Source of the DNA: Lysobacterales bacterium
Lineage (GTDB): Bacteria; Pseudomonadota; Gammaproteobacteria; Xanthomonadales; Ahniellaceae
Direction of reading: 5' to 3'
Assembly: GCA_016721845.1 (NCBI GenBank)
Contig: JADKHK010000003.1
Location: 1-64,000, forward strand
DNA: 64,000 nucleotides
Notes under the pieces: generated by a model
Told to the model about the DNA's origin: nothing
What the model saw: the letters and a program-made list of their open reading frames with translations, nothing else
Databases searched by the model: none
In this document: piece after piece, positions 40,149 through 49,620 of the stretch
How positions within the stretch are numbered: position 1 is the stretch's first letter
Layout: the number at the start of each line of letters is the position of its first letter
Program-made: the position numbers and the translations under genes

Positions 40149-41429
40149 ATGAAGATTCTGGTGATCGGTTCCGGCGGGCGCGAACACGCGCTGGCCTGGC
40201 GATTGAAGCAGTCGATCCGCGTCTCGGAGGTGATTGTCGCGCCCGGCAATGCCGGCACCGCGCGTGACCACGGCCTGCGCAATGCCGACGTGCGGGTCGA
40301 TGACATCGAGGGTCTGCTGGCACTGGCGCAGCGCGAGCACATCGATCTGACCGTCGTTGGTCCGGAAGTGCCGCTGGTACTCGGCGTCGTCGATCGCTTC
40401 CGCGATGCCGGGCTGCGCATCTTCGGCCCGCGCGCCGCTGCGGCCCAGCTCGAAGGCTCGAAAGCCTACGCCAAGGATTTTCTCGCGCGCCACCGGATTC
40501 CGACCGCGAAGTATCAGGTGTTCACCGCGCTCGAACCGGCGCTCGCCTACGTGCGCCGCGAAGGCGCGCCGATCGTGATCAAGGCCGACGGGCTCGCGGC
40601 CGGCAAGGGCGTCGTGGTCGCGCTCACGCTCGGCGATGCCGAACAGGCGCTGCGCGACATGCTCGGCGGCCAGCGTCTCGGCGACGCCGGTGCGCGCGTC
40701 GTCGTCGAGGAATTTCTGGAGGGCGAGGAAGCCAGTTTCATCGCCATGTGCGACGGTGAGCACGCGTTGGCGATGGCGACCAGCCAGGACCACAAGCGCG
40801 CGTTCGACGGCGACCTCGGTCCGAACACCGGCGGCATGGGCGCCTATTCGCCGGCGCCGGTGGTCACGCCGGAGATCCACCAACGCGTCATGGACACGGT
40901 GATCCTGCCGACCCTGGCCGGCATGCGCCAGGACGGCCGGCCCTTCATCGGATTCCTGTACGCCGGGCTCATGATCAACGCGCGCAACGAGATCAAGGTG
41001 CTCGAGTTCAACGTGCGCTTCGGTGATCCCGAGACGCAGCCGATCCTGCTGCGCCTGCAGTCCGACCTCGTCGATCTGCTCGAAGCCGCACTCGATGGCC
41101 GACTGCATGAAGTGACGGCCACCTGGGACCCACGCCCGGCGATCGGCGTCGTGTTGGCCGCACACGGTTATCCGGCCACGGTGCGCAATGGCGACGTGAT
41201 CCGCGGCCTCGACGCCACCCACGCGCCGGACACCAAGATCTTCCATGCCGGCACGAAACTCGACGGCGCGAACGTCGTCACCGCCGGCGGCCGCGTGCTC
41301 ACCGTCTGCGCCCTCGGCAGCGACATCGTCGACGCGCGGGCCAAGGCCTACGCCGAAATCGACCAACTCCGCATCGACGGGGCGCACTGGCGCCGCGACA
41401 TCGCGCATCGTGCGATCGGGCGCAGTTGA
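40149..41429 (+). CDS. purD: Phosphoribosylamine-glycine ligase
   Basis: 426 residues; GAR synthetase, second step of purine synthesis. The N-terminal motif 'KILVIGSGGREHALAW', the ATP-grasp domain 'APIVIKADGLAAGKGVVVA', the catalytic 'GGMGAYSPAPVV' and 'EFNVRFGDPETQPIL', and the C-terminal 'VVLAAHGYPATVRNGD' are all present. It lies 15 bp after purH in the same operon. The length is normal. Confidence 0.96.
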   Translation: MKILVIGSGGREHALAWRLKQSIRVSEVIVAPGNAGTARDHGLRNADVRVDDIEGLLALAQREHIDLTVVGPEVPLVLGVVDRFRDAGLRIFGPRAAAAQLEGSKAYAKDFLARHRIPTAKYQVFTALEPALAYVRREGAPIVIKADGLAAGKGVVVALTLGDAEQALRDMLGGQRLGDAGARVVVEEFLEGEEASFIAMCDGEHALAMATSQDHKRAFDGDLGPNTGGMGAYSPAPVVTPEIHQRVMDTVILPTLAGMRQDGRPFIGFLYAGLMINARNEIKVLEFNVRFGDPETQPILLRLQSDLVDLLEAALDGRLHEVTATWDPRPAIGVVLAAHGYPATVRNGDVIRGLDATHAPDTKIFHAGTKLDGANVVTAGGRVLTVCALGSDIVDARAKAYAEIDQLRIDGAHWRRDIAHRAIGRS

Positions 41430-41466
41430 TCGGCGCGGTCCCGGCGCTGGCATCACCCACTGACAA

Positions 41467-41486
41467 CCTCCGCCCCTGGACGGAGG
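41467..41486. other. GC-rich hairpin between purD and the TonB receptor gene
   Basis: CCTCCG-CCCCTGGA-CGGAGG can form a 6-bp stem, 38 bases after purD and 71 bases before the receptor start. There is no T-run, so it may be a weak terminator or part of the receptor leader. A third GGCGGAGGG follows at about 41492, which could pair alternatively. Confidence 0.3.
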
Positions 41487-41556
41487 TCTTGCGGCGGAGG
41501 GCTCTCTTAGACTCACCGGTCAACCGTCGCTGGCACGGTGGGAACGGAGTGCCATC

Positions 41557-43488
41557 GTGGCCGACTCATTGACCTTACGCACGGCGCTCGCCGCCGCCAT
41601 TTCGCTCGCGCTGTGCGCAGCGCCGACCGCATTCGCGGCCGACGCGGACGCGGACCCCGTCGATCAGGCGCACGACGACACCGCCGCGCATCGCACCGAG
41701 CAAGTGGTGGTTTCCGCGAAAGGCACTGCTGCGGATGTGCCGGACGCGCTGGCGACGGAGATCGTGCAGGTCGAGGATGCGATCGCACGACCATCCGATC
41801 TCCAGGACCTGATCACGCGCATGCCGGGCGTCGGTTCGACCGGCCAGAACGGCATCTTCGAGACCTTCTCGATCCGTGGCAGCGGTGCGAACAACATCGG
41901 CATCCTGTTCGCGGGCATGCCCCTGACCTCGCAACGTCGCGCCGGCGTGCCGGTGTCATTCGTCGAACCCGCATTGCTCGGTGCCGTCGCGGTCACGCGT
42001 GGTCCAGCGGTCGTGCACTATGGCCCGGGCGCGCTCGGCGGCGCGGTCTCGATCGAACCCCGCTGGTTCGCGCTGCCGTACGCGAGCGCGAGCTACGCAA
42101 CCGGTGGCGACGAGTCCGTCGTCGCAGCAGGGTTCGGCAGCGACACCTTTTCGCTCGGCGCCGCGCATCACCGGGCGAACGACACGCAAGCCCCCGATGG
42201 CACGCCGCTGCATACGCGATTCGAGCGTGCGAGCGCGGTCGTGCAGTTCCGCACCCAGCGCGACGATCTCGAATTCGACGCGATGCTGTCGCCTTCGCGC
42301 AGCGAGGACATCGGCAAGTCGAACAGCCGCTTTCCGGCGCGCGACACGATCTATCCCCACGACGACCATACCGTCGGGCGCCTGCGCGTACGTCATGCCA
42401 ACGGCTTCGAGGCCAGTGTCCAGGGCCACGCCCAGGACCTGCGGACCTGGAACCGGCGCCCCGGTGTCGCCGACACCTTCGCCGACGTGCAGAGCCTCGA
42501 TCTCGGCGCGACCGTGCAGCAGACCATCGACACCGGCGATGTCGTGCACAACGTCGGTCTCGAATATCTGGGCCGGCGCGATGTCGATGCCTTCGATGCC
42601 AGCGGCACGCTGGGCAACCGTCGCTATACCCTGCGCGATGCGAGCGAACAGGGCTGGTCGCTGTTCGCGATCAGCGACTGGGCCGTCGCAGCGGACGTCG
42701 CGCTGGAATTCGGTGCGCGCCACTCCACCATCGACCAGACGCAAGCCGGCGCGCATCGCGACGACGGCGATACCGGCCTGACCGCAGGTGCGGTCTGGAC
42801 ACCGGGCGACACACACCGTTTCAGCCTCAACATCGCCAGCGGCTATCGCTTCGCGACGCTGGAGGAACGTTTCTTCAGCGGCGTCACCGCGCAGGGCGAC
42901 GTCGTCGGCAATCCGGATCTCGGTTCGGAACGTTCGCTCGGTGTCGATCTCGGCCATGCCTGGAGCCGCGGCGAGTGGCATGGCGAGGCCCATCTGTGGC
43001 GCACCGATGTCGACGAGCTGATCCAGCTCACTGCAGTCGCGCCGGGCATCAACGGCTTCGAAAACGTCAGCGCCGCCCGACTGTGGGGCGCCGAGGCCAT
43101 GCTCGGCTGGAACCCGATCGACGACCTCGGGTTGCGCGGCAGCGTGGCCGTCGTCCGCAGCCGTGACGAACGCACCGGCCAGCCGCTGTTCGGCAGCCCG
43201 CCGGTCACGACCGAGCTTGAAGCCAAGTACCACGTCAACGCCGCCTGGACGATCGGCGCCCGCTACATGCACCGCTGGAAGCTCGACCGACCCGGCTTCG
43301 AGGAAGTGGCGCGTGGTGCAGTCGACCTCGTCGACGCCGAGCTCAGCTACGACCTCGGCGGCGGTCTGGGGATCGGCCTCTACGCGCAGAACCTGTTCGA
43401 CGAGCGCTATTTCGCAACCGCGGACGCGCTGTCGGCGCTGGCACCGGAACGCTCGTTCGGCGTGCAGATGACCTGGCAAGCGCACTGA
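41557..43488 (+). CDS. TonB-dependent outer-membrane receptor
   Basis: 643 residues, GTG start with GGAG nine bases upstream. A signal peptide (about 1-30, ending TAFA) is followed by a TonB-box-like 'EQVVVSAKG' and the plug domain 'LQDLITRMPGVGSTGQNG' with 'FSIRGSGANNIGILFAGMPL'. The 22-strand barrel ends in 'FGVQMTWQAH'. Barrel motifs such as 'NPDLGSERSLGVDLGHAW' and 'LFDERYFATADALSALAPE' are typical of siderophore, metal or vitamin receptors. The substrate cannot be told. No Fur box or cobalamin riboswitch is evident upstream. Confidence 0.9.
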   Translation: MADSLTLRTALAAAISLALCAAPTAFAADADADPVDQAHDDTAAHRTEQVVVSAKGTAADVPDALATEIVQVEDAIARPSDLQDLITRMPGVGSTGQNGIFETFSIRGSGANNIGILFAGMPLTSQRRAGVPVSFVEPALLGAVAVTRGPAVVHYGPGALGGAVSIEPRWFALPYASASYATGGDESVVAAGFGSDTFSLGAAHHRANDTQAPDGTPLHTRFERASAVVQFRTQRDDLEFDAMLSPSRSEDIGKSNSRFPARDTIYPHDDHTVGRLRVRHANGFEASVQGHAQDLRTWNRRPGVADTFADVQSLDLGATVQQTIDTGDVVHNVGLEYLGRRDVDAFDASGTLGNRRYTLRDASEQGWSLFAISDWAVAADVALEFGARHSTIDQTQAGAHRDDGDTGLTAGAVWTPGDTHRFSLNIASGYRFATLEERFFSGVTAQGDVVGNPDLGSERSLGVDLGHAWSRGEWHGEAHLWRTDVDELIQLTAVAPGINGFENVSAARLWGAEAMLGWNPIDDLGLRGSVAVVRSRDERTGQPLFGSPPVTTELEAKYHVNAAWTIGARYMHRWKLDRPGFEEVARGAVDLVDAELSYDLGGGLGIGLYAQNLFDERYFATADALSALAPERSFGVQMTWQAH

Positions 43489-43499
43489 CGCGGGGCCGG

Positions 43500-44063
43500 T
43501 CAAGGCAGATGGCGCTTCTCGAACTGCAGGCAGTGATGCCCGTCGCGGTAGTGGTACTCGAAATGGTCGGTCAGTGACTTGATCAGGTGGATGCCCAGCC
43601 CCCCGATATCGCGCAGCGAGATCGGGGTATGCGTATTCGGGCGCTCCTGGCGATCCGGCCTGAAGGCGAACGCGCGATAGGCGAATTGCGCCTGCACCCG
43701 GTCCGGCTGCAGTGCAACGCGCACGAAGATCGGTTCACGCACCGCGCCGGCATGGTGGACCGCGTTGGCCAGAATCTCGTCGCAACAGACCTGCAAGGCG
43801 CGCAACACCGGCTCGGGCACGCCGCATGCCGGCAGCCATCGGTCCAGGGTGCCATTCAGCAGTGCGACCGAGGGCAGCTCGCGCGCCAGTTCGAACTCGC
43901 GCACCCGCAGACCCAGCTCCGCGCTGTCAACCGAATCGTCCACCGGCACCTCGCGCCGGGGATGCTCGCCAAGCCGGACGGGAAACGCAACTACGTCAGC
44001 GCACCCAGGCGTCCAGCTCGCTGCGTTCGAAGGCGCCCGCATGGCGCTTGAGGATGCGGCCAT
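43500..44063 (-). CDS. RsbW-like anti-sigma / serine kinase ATPase
   Basis: About 187 residues of the HATPase_c_2 (GHKL) fold: N-box 'CCDEILANAVHHAGAV', G-box region 'RDIGGLGIHLIKSLTDHFEY'. Such proteins bind sigma factors or phosphorylate STAS-domain anti-sigma antagonists, but no partner gene is adjacent. The start is uncertain: ATG 44063 or ATG 44042 would overlap the TlpA gene by 47-68 bases, and neither has a good ribosome binding site. The conserved part begins about residue 48. It converges on the TonB receptor gene. Confidence 0.75.
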   Translation of the reverse strand: MAASSSAMRAPSNAASWTPGCADVVAFPVRLGEHPRREVPVDDSVDSAELGLRVREFELARELPSVALLNGTLDRWLPACGVPEPVLRALQVCCDEILANAVHHAGAVREPIFVRVALQPDRVQAQFAYRAFAFRPDRQERPNTHTPISLRDIGGLGIHLIKSLTDHFEYHYRDGHHCLQFEKRHLP

Positions 44064-44535
44064 CGGCGCCGATCAGTACCGTGTACGGCAGCACGCCACG
44101 GCTGTTGCCGAACTGCAGGGACTCGTCCGGGCTGTCATCGTGGCCGATCAGGATCGGGTAGGACACCGGCGCTTCAGCGAGATAGTCGCGGGCCGCATCG
44201 ACGGGCTCGACCGCGATCCCGACCACATGCCAATCAGGATGTTCGCGCGCGAATGCATCGAGCACCGGCATTTCGGCGACACAGGGCGGGCACCAGCTGG
44301 CCCAGAAATTCAGCAACACCGGCTTGCCGTCGAAACGCGACAACGACACCGCCGCACCCCTCAGGTCGGGCAAGGTCAGATCCGGGCGGCGGTCACCGAT
44401 CGCGGCCACGCCGGCGATCGGCACCTCGGGATCGGGCACGACCACCGCGGTGCGCAACTGGCGAGCGAGCAGGAAGCCGGCGATCGCAGCGGCGAACGCG
44501 GCGGACAGGACGAGCAGAAGAGGACGAATCGACAT
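43996..44535 (-). CDS. TlpA-like membrane-anchored thioredoxin
   Basis: 179 residues. One N-terminal transmembrane helix (about 5-25) is followed by a periplasmic thioredoxin domain with 'VLLNFWASWCPPCVAEMPVL' (Cys-Pro-Pro-Cys) and a cis-Pro region 'GVLPYTVLIGADGRI'. TlpA/ResA proteins reduce disulfides in periplasmic targets such as apocytochromes. The gene overlaps the start of the downstream RsbW-like gene. It is divergent from the DUF2066 gene by 57 bp. Confidence 0.88.
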   Translation of the reverse strand: MSIRPLLLVLSAAFAAAIAGFLLARQLRTAVVVPDPEVPIAGVAAIGDRRPDLTLPDLRGAAVSLSRFDGKPVLLNFWASWCPPCVAEMPVLDAFAREHPDWHVVGIAVEPVDAARDYLAEAPVSYPILIGHDDSPDESLQFGNSRGVLPYTVLIGADGRILKRHAGAFERSELDAWVR

Positions 44536-44592
44536 CCGCCCAGTCTACCTGCGTCGCCAGTATCATCGCGGCTTTGCCGGGAAACATCGCCG

Positions 44593-45618
44593 ATGCGTGC
44601 ACGCCTGTCCTTGCTGTTGCTGATCCTGCTGGTGGGCGCGAGCGGTGGCGTGCCGGCGCTGCAAATGCCGATTTACGAGGGCGAATCGGTGCTGGCGGCC
44701 GGCCAGGACGTGCAGGACGACGGCGCCCTGCGCGCCGCGCTGGTGCAGGTGCTGATGAAAGTCTCGGGTGATCGCAGCATCGCCGCCGACGCCGGACTCG
44801 CCGCCGTGCTCGGCGACGCCCGCCGTATCGCGTTGACGGTCGCTGCACGCACGCAGGCAGACGGCACGCGCGTGCTGGTGGCGAACTTCGACCCGGGCGC
44901 GGTGCATGATCGCCTGGCGGCGCTTGGCCGCCCGGTCTGGCACGACGACCGGCCACCGGTGCTGGTGTGGCTGGGCATCGACGACGGCAACCAGAAGCAG
45001 ATCGCGAACGCGAACCAGATCGCGGCATTGAGTGAGATGACGCTGCGGGCGCAGCAGCGCGGGCTGCCGATCCTGCTGCCGCGCATGGACGGTGTCGACC
45101 AGAATCGCATCAATCCGGTGACGCTCTGGGGCGCACCGCCGCAAACCATCCTCGCCGCCGGGCAACGCTATGGCGTGCAGACCATGTTGGTGATCCGGCT
45201 CAGCCGCGGCACACCGTGGCAGGCGCGTTGCACCCTGATCGATGGCCGCAGCTACGAGGAATGGGAGCAAAGCGATCCGCAGTCGAATGCGCTGCTGGTC
45301 GCCGCGATCGACGGTGCCACCGATCGTCTGGCTCGACGCTACGCGGTGGAACCGCAAGGCAGCTCGATCGGCGGCGTCGACTGGTGGATCGAGGGCGTGC
45401 GCACGCCGCAGGACTACGCCACCGTGGCCGGTTACCTCGGGAGGCTCGAGTTCGTGCGCGACCTGCGCGTGCTGCGCGCCGAAGGCGATGGCTTGCAGAT
45501 GCATCTCGATCTCGCGGTCGGCGAGCGCCGCTTGCGCCAGCTGCTGGCCATCGACGGCCGGGTCGAGTTGCTCGATGCCGGGTCGGATACCTCGCCGCGC
45601 CTGCGCCTGGTGCATTGA
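44593..45618 (+). CDS. DUF2066 exported protein
   Basis: 341 residues with a signal peptide (MRARLSLLLLILLVGASGG). The DUF2066 pattern is visible in 'ALRAALVQVLMKVSGDRS' and 'VLVWLGIDDGNQKQIAN'. Function is unknown; the family commonly lies next to purM or the PerM-hda genes in gammaproteobacteria, as here (PerM follows after 46 bp). Confidence 0.85.
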   Translation: MRARLSLLLLILLVGASGGVPALQMPIYEGESVLAAGQDVQDDGALRAALVQVLMKVSGDRSIAADAGLAAVLGDARRIALTVAARTQADGTRVLVANFDPGAVHDRLAALGRPVWHDDRPPVLVWLGIDDGNQKQIANANQIAALSEMTLRAQQRGLPILLPRMDGVDQNRINPVTLWGAPPQTILAAGQRYGVQTMLVIRLSRGTPWQARCTLIDGRSYEEWEQSDPQSNALLVAAIDGATDRLARRYAVEPQGSSIGGVDWWIEGVRTPQDYATVAGYLGRLEFVRDLRVLRAEGDGLQMHLDLAVGERRLRQLLAIDGRVELLDAGSDTSPRLRLVH

Positions 45619-45664
45619 TGCGACGATGCCGCACGGCCCGTGTGACACGTGAACGGAGCACGCC

Positions 45665-46828
45665 ATGATTGACGATCGCCGGGTCTGGTCCTGGTTGCTC
45701 ATCGCTGCGGCGATCGGCCTGTTGCTGTATTTCCTCGCGCCGGTGCTGACGCCCTTCGCGCTGTCGGCGCTGTTCGCCTACCTCGGCAATCCGCTGGTGG
45801 AACGGCTCGCCGCGAAGCGCATGTCGCGCGGCAGCGCGGTGGCGATCGTGTTCCTGCTGATGACGCTTGCGGTCGCGCTGCTGCTGGCGATCATCATCCC
45901 GGCGCTGATCGATCAGGCACGCAGCGTGCCCGGCTACATCGATGCCCTGCACGACTGGTATGACCGCGTCGCGGCACCGTGGCTGAAGGGCGAATTCAAC
46001 TTCACCCTGACCGCACTCGATCCCGGTCGTGCCTTCGCCAGCTTGCGCACGCATCTCGACGACATCGGCCGCTTCATGCCGAAGCTTCTGGGCGGATTGA
46101 CCACCTCGGGCGCGGCGGTGATGGCCTGGGTCGCGAACCTGCTGCTGATCCCGTTGATCACCTTCTACCTGATGCGCGACTGGACACAGATGATCGGCCG
46201 CGTGCGCGCGCTGATTCCGCGTCCGCTGGAGCCGACCGTGACGCAACTCGCGCGCGAGTCCGATCTGGTCCTCGGCAGCTTCCTGCGTGGTCAGACCAGC
46301 GTGGTGGTCGCGCTTGCCGCGATCTACGCGATTGGGCTGTCGCTGGGCGGCCTGAAGTTCGGCATGCTGATCGGCATCATCGCTGGACTGTGCAGCTTCG
46401 TGCCTTACCTCGGTCCGGTCGTCGGCATCGGCGGTGGGCTGGTGTCGGCGATCGTGACCGGCGGCGATATCTGGATGAACGTGGCACTGGTGATCGCCGT
46501 GTTCTCGATCGGGCAGGTCATCGAGAGTTTCTTCCTGACCCCCAAACTGGTTGGCGAGAGCATTGGCCTGCATCCGGTCGCGGTGATCTTTGCGGTGCTG
46601 GCGGGCGGACAGCTGTTCGGATTCTTCGGCGTGCTGCTGGCGCTGCCGGTGGCGGCGGTGATCCTGGTCGGGCTGCGGCACACGCGCGAGCGCTATCTCG
46701 CCAGCGACATCTATGGTGCCGAGCGTGCGCCGAGCGATGCGGCCGGCGCCGCACTGGTTCCGATCGAGGCGCCAGCGACGCCGCCGGTATCCGAGCAATC
46801 GGCAACGCCACTGGACCCCCCGGCGTGA
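45665..46828 (+). CDS. AI-2E family permease (PerM-like)
   Basis: 387 residues with about eight transmembrane helices in the AI-2E exporter family pattern. The C-terminal conserved block is 'GPVVGIGGGLVSAIVTGG', 'QVIESFFLTPKLVGESIGLH' and 'VLAGGQLFGFFGVLLALP'. Members export small molecules or ions; only a few have been characterised. The stop overlaps the hda start (GTGA). Confidence 0.88.
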   Translation: MIDDRRVWSWLLIAAAIGLLLYFLAPVLTPFALSALFAYLGNPLVERLAAKRMSRGSAVAIVFLLMTLAVALLLAIIIPALIDQARSVPGYIDALHDWYDRVAAPWLKGEFNFTLTALDPGRAFASLRTHLDDIGRFMPKLLGGLTTSGAAVMAWVANLLLIPLITFYLMRDWTQMIGRVRALIPRPLEPTVTQLARESDLVLGSFLRGQTSVVVALAAIYAIGLSLGGLKFGMLIGIIAGLCSFVPYLGPVVGIGGGLVSAIVTGGDIWMNVALVIAVFSIGQVIESFFLTPKLVGESIGLHPVAVIFAVLAGGQLFGFFGVLLALPVAAVILVGLRHTRERYLASDIYGAERAPSDAAGAALVPIEAPATPPVSEQSATPLDPPA

Positions 46829-47517
46829 CCCATCGGCAATTGCCCCTGGCCTTGCGCTTTCCGCAAGGCGCGCGCTTCGACCGCTACGCTGCCGATGGCA
46901 ATGAAGCGGTCGTCGCCGCGCTGCGCGCGCTCGCCGAAGCACCGACGCCCCCCGGCCTCCTGCTGACCGGCGCCAGCGGCACCGGCAAGACCCATCTGGC
47001 GATGGCCGTCGTCGCTGCGACGCCGGACGCCGCCTTGCTGCCGCTGGCCGAACTCGGCACCCAGGTCGAGGCGGCAATGGCGGCCACCTCGGCGCGCGCC
47101 CTGGTGGTGATCGACGACGTCGACGCGATCGCCGGGCGCCGGGCCGCCGAAGTCGGCTTGTTCGACCTGTTCAACCGCACCTGCGACGCCGGCGGCGCCC
47201 TGCTGATCACGGCCCCGACCGCCGTGCCGCGACTCGGCATCGAACTGCCCGACCTCGCCTCGCGCCTCGCCAGCCTTGGCGTGCTCGGCCTGCAGCCGCT
47301 CGGCGACGACGCCCGCCGTCGCGTCATCCACGCCCGCGGTGCGGCGCGCGGCATGGAGGTCGGTGATGACGTGCTCGATTTCCTGTTCCGTCGTTATCCG
47401 CGTGATCTCGGTGCCTTGCTCGACCTGCTCGACCGCCTCGACCGCGAGACCCTGGCACGCAAGCGCCGCCTGACCGTGCAACTGGTGCGCGACGTCATCC
47501 GCGACGCGGACGCCTGA
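46825..47517 (+). CDS. hda: DnaA regulatory inactivator Hda
   Basis: 230 residues of AAA+ type related to DnaA. With the beta clamp it stimulates DnaA-ATP hydrolysis and limits re-initiation. The N-terminal clamp-binding motif 'QLPLALRF' is at residues 4-11, Walker A 'LLLTGASGTGKTHLAMA', Walker B 'ALVVIDDVDAIAG', and sensor 'DLASRLASLGVLGLQPL'. The GTG start overlaps the permease stop by four bases, which implies coupling, as in other Xanthomonadales. Confidence 0.92.
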   Translation: MTHRQLPLALRFPQGARFDRYAADGNEAVVAALRALAEAPTPPGLLLTGASGTGKTHLAMAVVAATPDAALLPLAELGTQVEAAMAATSARALVVIDDVDAIAGRRAAEVGLFDLFNRTCDAGGALLITAPTAVPRLGIELPDLASRLASLGVLGLQPLGDDARRRVIHARGAARGMEVGDDVLDFLFRRYPRDLGALLDLLDRLDRETLARKRRLTVQLVRDVIRDADA

Positions 47518-48180
47518 TCACCACGGCAGCACGTCGCCGTTGGCGTGCCAGAACGTGCCGCTGTTCGCGGCGTCCAGCGCGTCGATGCGGGCAATCAGCA
47601 AGCGTGCCGATTCGGCCGGTTCCAGTTGTCCGTTGCCGCCGGTCATGCGCGTGCGCACGAAGCCCGGATGCAGGATCGCGACCGCCGCGCCCTGCGGCGC
47701 GAGGTCGATGGCCAGCGACTTCGCACCCGCATTCAGCGCCGCCTTGCTCATCCGATAGCCGTAGTAGCCGCCCGAGCCGTTGTCGGCGACCGAACCCATG
47801 CGGCTGGTGATGAAGGCGAGCTTGCACGGTTTCGCGAGTTGCGCATGCAGGTCCTGGGTCAGCAGGATCGGCGCGAACGCATTCACGGCCATCTGCGCGT
47901 CCAGCGATTCCGGATTGATCGATCCGAGCGCATCGTTGGCGAGCACGCCGGCATTGTGGACGACGACATCGAGCCGTCGCGTGCCGATGGCCTGCACGAT
48001 GCGATGGCGGCCGGCGCCATCGCGCACGTCGGCGCCTTCGATGACCTCGAAGCCGGCGTGCGACTGGCCCTGTGGCCATTGGCGCACGGCAGCAATGACC
48101 TGATCGCCGCGCGCAGCGAACTGCTTGACGAATTCGAAACCGATGCCACCAGACGCACCGGTGATGAGAACCAGGGCCAT
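47518..48180 (-). CDS. Short-chain dehydrogenase/reductase
   Basis: 220 residues, Rossmann fold. The cofactor motif 'LITGASGGIGFEFVKQF' (TGxxxGxG), 'VHNAGVLANDALG' and the catalytic 'GSVADNGSGGYYGYRMSKAAL' region (Ser, Tyr, Lys) are present. The ATG follows AAGGAG. It resembles the CsgA/C-factor-like SDR branch; the substrate is unknown. It converges with hda (adjacent stops) and is divergent from tsaD. Confidence 0.85.
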   Translation of the reverse strand: MALVLITGASGGIGFEFVKQFAARGDQVIAAVRQWPQGQSHAGFEVIEGADVRDGAGRHRIVQAIGTRRLDVVVHNAGVLANDALGSINPESLDAQMAVNAFAPILLTQDLHAQLAKPCKLAFITSRMGSVADNGSGGYYGYRMSKAALNAGAKSLAIDLAPQGAAVAILHPGFVRTRMTGGNGQLEPAESARLLIARIDALDAANSGTFWHANGDVLPW

Positions 48181-48244
48181 GTTGCGCTCCTTCACGAGGG
48201 GAATACCGGGCATTGTCGCGCGAACCGCTACACTCCGCGCCCTC

Positions 48245-49258
48245 ATGCGTGTGCTCGGCATCGAATCCTCCTGCGACGAAACCGGCGTCGCCGTCTACGA
48301 CACGGCCGCGGGTCTGCGCGCGCACACCGTCTACAGCCAGATCGATCTGCACCAGGCCTATGGCGGCGTGGTGCCGGAACTGGCCTCGCGCGACCATGTC
48401 CGCAAGCTGCTGCCGCTGCTGCGCGAAACGCTCGCGTCGGCCGAACTGAGCGTGCGCGATCTCGATGGCGTCGCCTACACCAGCGGCCCCGGCCTCGCCG
48501 GTGCGCTGCTGGTCGGGGCCGCGACCGCGCGCGCGCTGGCCTGGTCGCTGGATCTGCCGGCGATCGGCGTGCATCACATGGAAGGGCATCTGCTTGCGCC
48601 GCTGATGGAACCCGGTGCGCCGCAGCCCCCCTTCGTCGCGCTGTTGGTGTCGGGTGGCCACACGCAGTTGATCGAAGTGAACGCGATCGGCGATTACCTG
48701 TTGCTTGGCGACACCCTCGACGATGCCGCTGGCGAAGCCTTCGACAAGACCGCGAAGATGATGGGCCTGCCCTATCCGGGCGGCCCGGAACTGGCCGCGC
48801 TGGCCGGTTCGGGCATGCCCGGTCGCTACACCTTTTCGCGCCCGATGTGCGACCGTCCCGGCCTCGACTTCAGCTTTTCCGGACTGAAGACTCAGGTGCT
48901 GCTGGCCTGGGAGAAATCCGACCGGACCGACCAGACCCGCGCCGACATCGCGCGCGGCTTCGAGGAGGCGGTGGTCGCGACCCTCGCGATCAAGTGCCGC
49001 CGGGCCATCGAACACAGCAACGCCCGTGCGCTCATCGTGGCCGGTGGCGTCGGCGCGAACCTGCGCCTGCGCGCGTTGCTGCGCGAGGCCGGCGAGCGCG
49101 ACGGCTTTCAGGTCGCGTTTCCGCGTCCCGAATTCTGCACCGACAACGGCGCGATGATCGCGTTCGCCGGTGCGATGCGCCTGGCTGCCGGGCAGCATCA
49201 GGACGCGAGCATTTCGGTACGTCCGCGCTGGCCGCTGGAAGAATTGCTGAAGGTGTGA
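48245..49258 (+). CDS. tsaD: tRNA t6A synthesis protein TsaD
   Basis: 337 residues. With TsaB and TsaE it transfers threonylcarbamoyl to A37 of ANN-reading tRNAs. 'VLGIESSCDETGVAVYD' (N-terminal), the metal-binding 'GVHHMEGHLLAPLM' (HxxxH), 'LLVSGGHTQLIEV', 'LGDTLDDAAGEAFDKTAKMM' and 'CTDNGAMIAFAG' are all present. folB follows after two bases, so the genes are co-transcribed. Confidence 0.96.
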   Translation: MRVLGIESSCDETGVAVYDTAAGLRAHTVYSQIDLHQAYGGVVPELASRDHVRKLLPLLRETLASAELSVRDLDGVAYTSGPGLAGALLVGAATARALAWSLDLPAIGVHHMEGHLLAPLMEPGAPQPPFVALLVSGGHTQLIEVNAIGDYLLLGDTLDDAAGEAFDKTAKMMGLPYPGGPELAALAGSGMPGRYTFSRPMCDRPGLDFSFSGLKTQVLLAWEKSDRTDQTRADIARGFEEAVVATLAIKCRRAIEHSNARALIVAGGVGANLRLRALLREAGERDGFQVAFPRPEFCTDNGAMIAFAGAMRLAAGQHQDASISVRPRWPLEELLKV

Positions 49259-49260
49259 GC

Positions 49261-49620
49261 ATGGACATCGTTTTCGTCGAAACCCTGAAGATCGATACTC
49301 TGATCGGCATCTACGACTGGGAGCGCCGCGCCAAGCAGCCGGTCGTGCTCGATCTGGAAATGGCCTTCGACAACCGCGTCCCGGCCGCGACCGATCGGAT
49401 CGAGGACACGCTCGACTACAAGGCGGTGTCGAAGCGCCTCGTCGGCTTCGTCGGCGACGCGCAATTCGGTTTGGTCGAAACGCTGGCCGAACGCTGCGCC
49501 GAGATCGTGCTGCAGGAGTTCAAGGTGACCTGGCTGCGGCTGCGCATCCGCAAGCCGGGCGCGGTGCGCGGCGCGGCGGCGGTCGGCGTGCAGATCGAAC
49601 GCGGGCGGCGGCCGGACTGA
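49261..49620 (+). CDS. folB: Dihydroneopterin aldolase
   Basis: 119 residues. FolB cleaves dihydroneopterin to hydroxymethyl-dihydropterin in folate synthesis. The signature N-terminus 'DTLIGIYDWERRAKQPVVLD' includes the conserved Gly-Ile/Val-x-x-x-E site, followed by 'DTLDYKAVSKRL' and 'LRIRKPGAVRGAAAVGV'. It sits two bases after tsaD and overlaps folK by one base. Confidence 0.93.
   Translation: MDIVFVETLKIDTLIGIYDWERRAKQPVVLDLEMAFDNRVPAATDRIEDTLDYKAVSKRLVGFVGDAQFGLVETLAERCAEIVLQEFKVTWLRLRIRKPGAVRGAAAVGVQIERGRRPD

Noticed and set aside
38670..41516. Minus-strand open frame of 948 codons
   Set aside because: Antisense to purH and purD, which have full domain matches; the frame has no protein-like motifs.
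41430..41556. Cobalamin riboswitch upstream of the TonB receptor
   Set aside because: Only 127 bases with one short hairpin; the conserved B12-box sequence is not seen.
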